Shown here: positions 56,385 to 64,000 of the stretch, one piece after another
Numbering within the stretch: position 1 is the stretch's first letter
How the letters are laid out: each line of letters begins with the position of its first letter
Position numbers and translations under genes: made by a program
Origin: Corythucha ciliata
Lineage: Eukaryota; Arthropoda; Insecta; Hemiptera; Tingidae
NCBI GenBank assembly: GCA_038030265.1
Contig: CM075942.1
Coordinates: 13,412,029-13,476,028, forward strand
Length of the DNA: 64,000 bases
Direction of reading: 5' to 3'
The notes under the pieces: model-generated
Seen by the model: the letters and a program-made list of their open reading frames with translations, nothing else
The model's database searches: none
What the model was told of the DNA's origin: nothing

Positions 56385-57230
56385 TGCCGCTAATTCAAGT
56401 TTATTCTCCATTTTTACAGCGAAACAGCTCTTTTCCCCAATTCAGCCACAAATTAATGCTTTTTCTTAACTTAATCCACTAATTAATTAGTGTTTGTCAC
56501 AATTTTAGCCTAAAAACTAGCAATTTCCCCAACTTTAGCCGCCAATGAGTACGTTTTTCTCGCTTCTAGATGCGAATGAGGGTTTTCTCAATTTTAACTG
56601 TAAAATCAGCGATTTTTCTTAATTTTGGCGTGAATTCGCGTTTTTATCCGTTTTAGCTGCAGGGCATCATCGCGTTTTCTCAATTTTGCTCCCAGTGATC
56701 GATGTTTCTCAATTATCCACGAATTTTAACCCAGAATCCGCGAGTTAGAGTTTAAAGCTGCGAAGTAGCACTTTGGCGTGAATTACCTGTACGTAAATTG
56801 ACAACTTAATTCTTCTTGATTTCAACCCAAAATTTACGTTTTTTAACCGTGAGTGAACTATTTTTCTGGTGTAACTATGGAAGTGGGGTTTCTCAAGTTT
56901 GACCGCGATTTGGCGTTTTTTTCTATTCTGGCCAAAAATTATAGTAATTTTCCTTTTTATTCGAGTCGCGAATCAGCGTTTTTCTCTATATTAGCGGTGG
57001 TTTTTTCGTTTTTACTCTAGATTTATGGCTTTTTCTAAATTCCAGCCACTTACTTGCCCCAGAAAACGGCACATTTAATTAGCATTCGCAATGTTTAGCC
57101 ATTCGAAGCTGAGGATCAGCAATTTTTCTCTATTAGATCTGTGAAGTAATCTCGAGAATGAAAAATACCGATTGAACTAGAGGATACCACGAATCGCTGT
57201 GTTTTTCTGAATTTTAACTTCAAAAGAGAG
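56385..57230. repeat. Degenerate minisatellite (AATTCGCGG family), reverse orientation
   Basis: Units such as TTCTCAATTTTAACTG, GAATTCGCGTTTTTATCCG and AATCAGCGTTTTTCTC, the same orientation as at 5.3-7.5 kb. About 28 copies, much diverged. Confidence 0.78.
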
Positions 57231-57780
57231 GTTGATTGGGGTACTTGCCATGGTTGCACCTAGGCTTGCCATATGGTATGGATTTATCCTCGAAAGTACT
57301 CACGATACGCTTTAGTTCCGATCCGTGGGCGAAAATTGATTGCTCAGCATTAAAAGAACTTCTGAAGTTTCTATAGATAAATTTTGGTGGAAAACTCATG
57401 AAAATTACTCATGAGCGTACAACAAAAATAATAAGCGATTTTTTGGCAGAAATGACCATTTTGTAGAAAAAAGACTCTTCAATGGTTTGACCCGCAAAAT
57501 TATTCAAACGATCCTTGCGATTTTAAACATGCTAAAAATCGTTGAAGCCTCATGTGAAGCGGTCCTTTTAATGGAATTGAATGTGAACGCTCACCAAAGC
57601 ATCAAAAGATATCGCTGCATCGAACAGAGTGGATTATTTCACTACTAATACGAATTTCCGGTTTAGAGATTATTGTGCAGAAATGGCTAAATTAAAGTGG
57701 TAATTTCCGACTAAAAACGTCGAAATTCGTAGTAGCAAATGCACTCTAGTTGGCAGCCAGCTGATGGGGCAACATTTTTT
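57231..57780. other. Gene-free stretch
   Basis: No gene or repeat was recognised between the minisatellite and the third hAT-like element. Confidence 0.35.
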
Positions 57781-57975
57781 GACACAGGGTTGCAACAGAT
57801 TCTGTGACAACCCCTGAATTTTCCTGTCACAGAATGGATCGCACGTAATTCCCTGAATTTTCTCTGACCAGTTTCGTGAAATTCTTTGACTTAATCGGGT
57901 AACATTGGAAGAAGAGTCAACAAAATTAAACACTTTTAATTCTGTATGACAAGAGAACCAATACCGTTCAGGTCA

Positions 57976-58070
57976 ATTAATTGACCTCCGCCAAAATTTG
58001 CAATTGACTGGGAAGAATTAAAACTGGAATTTGACCGTCAAAATCTCGGACTCACAAACCGCTTCCGGCA
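57976..58070. repeat. Dispersed repeat, copy at 58.0 kb
   Basis: Second copy of the repeat at 5,093-5,205: AATTGACCTCC, CAATTGAC, TTTGACCG and AAAATCTCGGACT in the same order. Confidence 0.5.
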
Positions 58071-58189
58071 TGAGGCACTTCAAAAAATTAACCGATAATT
58101 GTTGCGATTACGGCAAAAATTGCCAGAATGTACAAATTTTGCTATTATGCGTATTATTCGCTTTAACAAAAATAAATTCCAAAGAATTG

Positions 58190-58810
58190 AGCCTTTCAAA
58201 AACCATTTCGTGGAGGTTGGTTTTTGAAAAAACAAATTGAAATTTTGCGGGTTTGGGATCTATCGATTATAAAAATTTTGTGGGTCTGACTCTTTCAAAA
58301 CCCCAATTTCACGGAATTTGGTTGTATAAAAAAAACTAAATTCCAGCGTTATAAATCTATTCAAATCCAAATTTAGCGAGTTTGCGGCTCTTGCATATTA
58401 ACCAAATTTCGTTCATTTATACATATGTCTTAACGCAGCCAATATCAAGAGGAACGTTTCAAATATAAAAAACGAGTAAATTGGGTTTTTTGCTCATAGA
58501 AAACAAAATTGTACGAGTTTATCTCCTTCAACAAACGGGTTTGATTCTCGGAAATACGAAATTCGCGAATTGGCTCTTTCAATTCCAAATTTAACTATTC
58601 TGGCTCTTTTGGAAACAAACTTGGCACATTCAAAAGTTCAAAACCCAAAAATTTTGAATGCTCTATCCTGAATTTTAAAATTCAAATGTCGTAAAATACT
58701 TTTTGAAACAAAATTTCACGGGTTACCTTTCATTCAGGCTTTGGCTCTGTCAAGCCCAAGTTTCACCTATTTGGCTCTTTCGAAACTGAATTTCACTGGA
58801 ACTTCACTTT
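58190..58810. repeat. Degenerate minisatellite (GCCAAATTCGCGAAA family), reverse orientation
   Basis: Units such as CAATTTCACGGAATTTGG, AAATTTAGCGAGTTTGCGGC and TTCACCTATTTGGCTCTTTC. It lies inside the probable third hAT-like element. Confidence 0.7.
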
Positions 58811-59404
58811 CTAGGAGAAATTAATAAAAAAGTAATAATTATGCTATATAATTATTTTATCACGAACCGAGGAATAGACTGAAGGTGAGCATTTCGACCT
58901 TGAGAATGGTCAACTGAGTCTTCGAATCGAATTATTCGGTCTGTTTTCGAGGAATTATTATGCTCCGACTTTAAATTTAAGAAATTTCTATCTGAATCAG
59001 GGACAAAATGAGTCCCGGGACGGTTGGCGACCCTAGAAATGTCCACTGCCGTGGGCAAATGAGCTTGGGATGTCCGATTTCAAGGGCACTGGCACGGCCT
59101 AAGCCCCCGGCATGGTGGCACCGCAACTCTACGCTGTAGTGAGAATACATCGTATACGCTCGGAAGAACACTGGTACAACAAAAAAAATCGAGAACGAAA
59201 GAGACCGTCGAACACTGATGACGAGTGTAAGACTCAGAAGAGGTCGCATTAGCTTCAATGTTTTCTACGTTTAACCACCAAATACGAGGAAGTCTACGAT
59301 TAAGAAGCTGTACATTCATTTTTCCCTGACTTTGGCGCCAAAATGAAGAAATTCCCTGACTTTTCCCGGTTCTCCCGGATTTCCCGGTTTGTGGCAACCC
59401 CGTG

Positions 59405-60145
59405 ATACTTTGATGTTTCTTCACAGTCAGTTCCATTCAAAGTCCGATGAAGTTCTAGTGACGTTTAGCGTGTTGAAATTCGCAAGGATTGTTTGAATTT
59501 TGCAGGTCAAAACAAGCAATGGCAATTTTTGCTGGAAAATTGCCAGTTATTTAAACGAAAGCTCGTGAGTAAACTTGAATGGGACACGTTGACGAAGTTA
59601 TTACGACCCTTGGAAAATCGATAGGCGCAGATGTAGATAGTATAGTCAAGTGGAGGTTGACTTTTATCGAAAATTAAAAATCCCCACATCGAACAATCTT
59701 AAGGAACTGCCGAGGCGACGAAGATATTTATTTTTTGACGAAAATTGCTTGTCCTGATATTCTGTCAGAGTGCAGACAGGGTCTGTCAGGGTGTGCTTTT
59801 CCCGAATCCATCGCCAAAAATGTACAGAAAGTCTGCTAAAAAGCAAGTTACTTGTATTTAAGTAGGGAAATTGATGTTATCCTAAAAATGTAAAAGTAAA
59901 TCATATTTCCGACCAATCTATGCTCTGTGAGCTTCATTTCAGGCCATCACCCTTCTTTATTAGCTTATCCCCGACTTTTTCAAGCCCCTCCACCTCGGTT
60001 GAAAATTTCGAAGCCTTCTATTCTAGATTGTTTTATTTAAATAAACTGACCATTTTGCTTCCAGAAAACGATAATTTATACGTTAAACTTGATGTTCTGG
60101 TGTCCTGGGACTCCCTAGCGTCAGTAACCGGTAATTTGTAGTGTA
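59405..60145. other. Gene-free stretch
   Basis: No gene, array or element was recognised. Confidence 0.35.
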
Positions 60146-60198
60146 CAGTGGCTGGATCCAAGGGAGGGGCCACAGCGGCCATGGCCCCTCCCTTGGAT
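60146..60198. mobile_element. Transposon end with 17-bp perfect hairpin
   Basis: CAGTGGCTGGATCC leads into ATCCAAGGGAGGGGCCA, whose exact complement TGGCCCCTCCCTTGGAT ends at 60,198 after a 9-nt loop. A CAGTGGC start followed at once by a GGGGG/CCCCC hairpin is a common form of hAT-type termini in insects (recalled). No matching opposite end was found in the window. It may be a truncated element or one whose other end lies beyond 64 kb. Confidence 0.55.
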
Positions 60199-60479
60199 TT
60201 GAGGTCACTTGAGGAAAATTGGCGTTGAACGCCACCACGTCATGGGCAAAATTCATGCGAAAGGTCATGGCAAGGGCAAACTTTAACTAAAACGTCACAT
60301 TGTGAGAAAAAAAAAATCTTTCGAAAGGCCGCGGCACAACGAGTAAACTACGCAAAATGCCCCGTGGCGGGCAGAACGCAACATTCGGGAAAACACTTAC
60401 GTGAACACAATCAAGGTAAAATTTACGTGAAATGCTGCACCAAGCAAGGACAACAAATATGCGCGATGTTTCACCGAGA

Positions 60480-62290
60480 GCAATAATAAGGTGACATATT
60501 GTCCATTTTATGAAAAAACCCGTTACTTTCACGAAAAAATTGTCAATCTCACAACGAAATTGTCTGTTTAACATGAAAAAACTTTTAATTTTATAAGACA
60601 TCTTAAGCTTATGAGCATAATGGTTGATTTTTCGAGGAAATTTTCAGTCTGAAAGGTATCAATTTGATGAGTACATCGTCAGTTTGATAAGGAAATAGTA
60701 AGTATGAATAAGAAAATGACATATTGTTTGTGGAATTGTCAACATAACGAGAAAATTGACCTTTCTGAATGAATATTCAATTGTTAATTTGAATTAGAAA
60801 TTGTTACTTTCAATAGGAAATTGTAAATTTTCTATAAATCATTAATTTTAGAACGAAATTGTCAGTTTCAAGAAGAAATTGTCATTTTTATAGCATATTG
60901 ACATTTTTATAAGCGCATTGTCAATTTGAAACGAATTGTTAATTTCACGAGGAAATTGTAACTTATCCACAATCATTTTTGGTCCTTGGAACTTCTTAGT
61001 TTTACTCGATGGGCAACTTGCCCTTTCGGTGATTATTGTTAAAACAATAATTGGTGGAAGTTTATATAGTCGATTATATAAGGAAATTATCAATTTTAAC
61101 AGTGAAATGTCATATTATGAGGAAATTTTCAATTTTATGAGGAAATTTTCAATCCTATGAGGAAATTGCCAATTTCATGAGGAAATAATCAATTTTATGG
61201 GGAAAGAAAGAATCAATATTATAGGGGAATTGCCAATTTTATAAGGGAATTCTGAATTTTATGAGGAAATTGTATGTTTTATAAGGAAATTGTCAGTTTT
61301 ATGAGGAAATTGTATATTTCATGAGGAAAAAATTGTATATTTCACGAGGAAATTTTATATTTTATGAGGAAATTGTCAATTTAATGAGGAAAAAACAATT
61401 AATGTTATAGGGAAATTGTATACTTTATGAGGAAATTGATAATTTTATGAAGAAATTTTCAATTTTATCAGGAAATTGCATATTTCATCAGGAAGTAATC
61501 AATTTTAAGGAGAAATTGTCCTTATTATGAGGAAATTGTCAATTTTATTAAGGGATTCGTGAATTTTATGAGGAAATTGTCAATTTCATGAGAGTATTGT
61601 CGGTTTTATGAGGAAATTGTCAATCCTATGAGGACATTGTCAATTTTATGAGGAAGTAATCAATTTTATGGGGTAAGAAAGAATCAATATTATAGGGGAA
61701 TTGCCGATTTTATAAGAGAATTGTGAATTTTATGAGGAAATAGTATGTGTTATATGGAATATGTCAATTTTATGAGGAACGAATGATTAGTGTTATAGGG
61801 AAATTGTCTATTTTATTAGAAAATTGACAATTTTATGAGAGAATTGACAATTTGTCAATTTTATGAGAAAACTGACAATTTTATAAGGACATTTTCAATG
61901 TTAACAGGAAATTGCATATTTCATCAGGAAATAATCAATTTTATGGGGAAATTGACCTTATTATGAGGAAATTGTCAATTTTATAAGGGAATCGTGAATT
62001 TCATGAGAAATTTGTCAATTTTGTGAGGAAATTGTCAATTTTAAGAGGGTATTGTCGGTTTTATGATGAAATTTTTAATTTCAAGAGGAAACTGTCTATT
62101 TTATGAGCGAATAGTCATTTTTATGGGGTAAAAAATAAACAATGTTATAGGGAAATTTGTCTATTTTATGAAGTGATTGTCGATTTTATCAGGAAATTGC
62201 ATATTTTATGAGGAAACGGTATATTTTGTGAATAAACTTTTAATTTCATGAGGAGACTGTCAATTGTATGAACAGCTGATTTCGGGAAAT
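60480..62290. repeat. 20-bp minisatellite (AATTTTATGAGGAAATTGTC)
   Basis: About 80 copies of a 20-21-bp unit, AATTGTCAATTTTATGAGGA, with frequent single changes (ATGAGG to ATAAGG, TTGTC to TTTTC). It is the best preserved array in the window. Longer-range repeats are visible: a segment with GGGGAAAGAAAGAATCAATA at about 61,199 returns at about 61,668, and TCAGGAAATTGCATATTTCA at about 61,469 returns near 61,908. This suggests a higher-order period of roughly 440-470 bp. There is no gene. Confidence 0.9.
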
Positions 62291-62510
62291 TTGTTTTCCA
62301 GTTAACCAATTTCGCTAGGTGGCCTATTTCAGTGGCCGATTGCGCCGATTTTACGCACTAAGAACCGTTTTTAGCTGGTTTTACTCAATAAAAAAAAATA
62401 ATTCACTAAAAAACCGAATTTTGATAGTTAAAATCGAAGGCTAAAGCCGTGGGACATAACAGCTCTTCAGCTCTAACACAGTTCACTTCACACGGCGGGA
62501 GGCATATTTT
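62291..62510. other. Spacer
   Basis: AT-rich spacer between two repeat blocks with no recognised feature. Confidence 0.3.
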
Positions 62511-62519
62511 TGCCAAACT

Positions 62520-62880
62520 ACCCTAATAGCACAGTTACGTTGCAGAAAAGTTACAGTGACGTCACCTTGAAACGTGTGACTAACATTTTTAACGTTGCTG
62601 CAACATTTCAGTAACGTGGATATGTCCGTCCACTGTGATTCCCTTTGTGACGTCACAGAGAGGCACATTGTGACGTGTTCGTAGGTCAACTTTGTGACTT
62701 CACACTGAGGTTACAATGGGACGTATGTAGCGTTACGTCGCAGAGACGTCGCAAAAATACGACACAACGAGACGTCTGACCTACATTTGTAACGTCACTG
62801 CAACGTTGTAGCAATATACCCCTTGTGACTCACTTTGTGACGTCACAGGGGAGGTCACATCGCTTATGTCACATTTCTGG
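62520..62880. repeat. GTGACGTCAC-rich repeat block
   Basis: Diverged short repeats built on TTGTGACGTCACAG, GCAACGTTGTAGCA and TAACGTCACTGCAAC. Perfect TGACGTCA palindromes occur at 62,557-62,564, 62,648-62,655 and 62,838-62,845, with several one-base variants. TGACGTCA is the consensus cAMP-response element bound by CREB/ATF proteins. Whether it has any regulatory role here is unknown; a repeat origin is likelier. Confidence 0.6.
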
Positions 62881-63300
62881 GATTAAAAGGGTGCAATAAT
62901 TGGATTCTCCGAGAAAACCCTGAGCTTGGGCATATCATTAAATTTAAACATATGTTAGTACGTGGTATCGACACCACAGCAACACAAAATTATCTTACAA
63001 GACAAAACGCCCGGGAAGGCCGCGTTTAATTCCAGTTTTTATGCACCCCCCCCCCCCCCGACCCATCTTGTGTTAAAAATCACCAAAAATGAACCCAATA
63101 CATTCCGGAAGCCAGGGAAATAAGCTTTCTGATTGGATATCGTGCTTATTTGCCTAAGACCACTTAGAAACGCTCATTTTCTTAAACTCTCTTTTTTAAA
63201 CTTTGGACTCCCATCGAACTGTTTTTCACTCTGCAAGTTGTCATAAAAACTTGCGTATTAAATAAGCTTTCTGACAACCTCTCACCTTTTTGAATCTGTA
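62881..63300. other. Spacer with poly-C run
   Basis: A run of 14 C lies at 63,046-63,059. No gene was seen. Confidence 0.35.
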
Positions 63301-63303
63301 TAA

Positions 63304-64000
63304 ATGCGTCACAATGAAATGGGATCATAATGTGACGTAGCAGAGGGGTTAAAAGGTGACAAATACGATGCACATCGACTGGTTAAAGGTAAAAGGTTGT
63401 AACCCTCAAATTTTTGAAAAGTGCGATTTCTGCGCTATTCCGTAGTTGCCACTCTCCCGGAGGTACTGCTAAAAGGTTGTAAGCCGGTCAGAAAGGGGCA
63501 GCAAGATACAATACAATTAATGTTGGTGTAACCCATACAATACGTCAAACAAAGACCGGTAAGATGTTATAACCCCCTTGCAACATGTTACTGCAGTGAA
63601 CACTGGCATGAGGGGTAGATTTGGAGAAAGGGCGTGGGCATTTTGGCGTACTTGTAAGCGTTTTCAAAGTGGTCTTTGTGATTTTTATTTACAGTATTTT
63701 TGCATTCCTATAAAATTTGGGAATCGAGGGTTACAACCTTTCACCTTTAACCAGTCGACACCAACATATCATATTCTTCACGTCCCAAAACCTCTGCGGA
63801 GCCACATTGTGTTCACATTGCGTTGTATCGTATTTGTCACTTCACACCCCCTCTGCGACGTCACATTGTGACGTCATCGCGCTGATCGTATTTTTTGTCA
63901 CTTTGCAACCTCTCTGTGACGTCACGTTGTGACCACATTGCGTAGTGACGTATTTGTCACTTTGCAACGTCACATTATGGTCCCATTGCGTTGTATCGTA
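63304..64000. mobile_element. Foldback repeat with TGACGTCA units, runs off the window
   Basis: The left arm (63,304-63,420: CAGAGGGGTTAAAAGGTGAC, then ACTGGTTAAAGGTAAAAGG, TTGTAACCCTC) is inverted relative to the right arm (from about 63,728: GAGGGTTACAACC, TTTCACCTTTAACCAGTCGA). The right arm then repeats a unit of about 60 bp, CGTATTTGTCACTT...CTCTGYGACGTCAC, at about 63,829, 63,887 and 63,948. Perfect TGACGTCA palindromes lie at 63,869-63,876 and 63,917-63,924. The last bases still match the left arm's start, so the element or array extends past 64,000. No transposase was seen. Confidence 0.7.

Larger units (their letters stand above)
57783..59404. mobile_element. Probable hAT-like element (CACRGGGTTGC ends), 1.6 kb
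   Basis: The left end CACAGGGTTGCAACAGA pairs with the right end TTTGTGGCAACCCCGTG. Both subterminal regions repeat CCCTGAATTTTC or TTCCCTGACTTT. CAGGGTTGCCACA ends with CCCTGACTTT subterminal repeats are familiar in insect hAT-type MITEs (recalled). No clear 8-bp duplication was found (TTTTTTGA left, ATACTTTG right), so the boundaries or insertion history are uncertain. It contains a dispersed-repeat copy (about 57,976-58,070), a minisatellite (58,190-58,810) and no transposase. Confidence 0.6.

Noticed and set aside
60480..62290. CRISPR-like regular spacing of short repeats
   Set aside because: Units are contiguous degenerate 20-mers without unique spacers, in a eukaryotic setting. It is a minisatellite.
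1..64000. A defence-like or biosynthetic gene cluster
   Set aside because: Only one or two host coding loci are visible. The rest is transposons and tandem repeats, with no co-oriented set of genes.

Overview
The window reads as a nuclear contig from an animal, most likely an arthropod and probably an insect. The grounds are short spliceosomal introns with GT-AG borders (93, 75 and 69 bp), canonical AATAAA signals, AT-rich non-coding DNA with poly-G/C runs, and a transposon load of hAT-like, PIF/Harbinger-like, Mutator-like, TA-target, Ty3/gypsy-type and non-LTR elements. The species is not identifiable by eye; a hemipteran is only a guess. No CRISPR array, operon or prokaryotic-style gene cluster is present.

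Host coding content is sparse. The one convincing gene is on the + strand at about 13.5-16.5 kb: a 3' exon of about 830 codons plus one or two upstream exons. They encode a protein built almost wholly from a degenerate repeat (units of about 63-82 residues headed by [RQ][LIF][FY]xxxGxPLTDxxG) that I cannot assign to a named family. Its stop codon overlaps an AATAAA hexamer, and its 5' exons are missing or unrecognised. A second candidate is a terminal exon on the - strand at 3.34-3.60 kb with a poly(A) signal 64 bp past its stop.

Most of the rest is transposons and degenerate minisatellites. Two hAT-like non-autonomous elements are complete, with perfect 8-bp target duplications: 19,270-22,355 (CATTCAAT) and 25,401-28,953 (ATCAGAAG). 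A third probable one is at 57,783-59,404. All three are filled with degenerate tandem arrays. One array family (core ATTCGCGGCTAAAATTGAG) also occurs outside recognisable elements at 5.3-7.5, 9.0-12.4, 44.4-44.9 and 56.4-57.2 kb. A 2.26-kb TA-flanked element (25,647-27,908) is nested in the second hAT.

At 30.5-34.4 kb a 3.68-kb element with long inverted arms and a decayed, intron-containing MULE-type transposase gene sits inside the end of a small foldback element. The foldback's intact opposite arm shows the empty site. At 37.5-44.2 kb a decayed Ty3/gypsy-type pol (- strand) is split between RNase H and integrase by about 4.3 kb of inserted DNA, which itself holds at least four further inverted-repeat elements. 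Several small elements with TTA or TAA duplications (8.7, 31.2, 40.3, 40.9 and 41.1 kb, plus an eroded copy at 0.06 kb) look like one Harbinger/Tourist-type population. A broken non-LTR retrotransposon lies at 46.6-48.7 kb, a 3' LINE fragment at 9.46-10.2 kb, and tRNA-derived pieces at 42.4 and 49.5 kb.

The right end (60.5-64 kb) is a 20-bp minisatellite, then sequence rich in perfect TGACGTCA palindromes, including a foldback that runs off the window. The gene-free parts at 0.2-3.3, 3.6-5.3, 16.5-19.3, 34.4-37.4 and 51.1-54.0 kb look like ordinary unique intronic or intergenic DNA.
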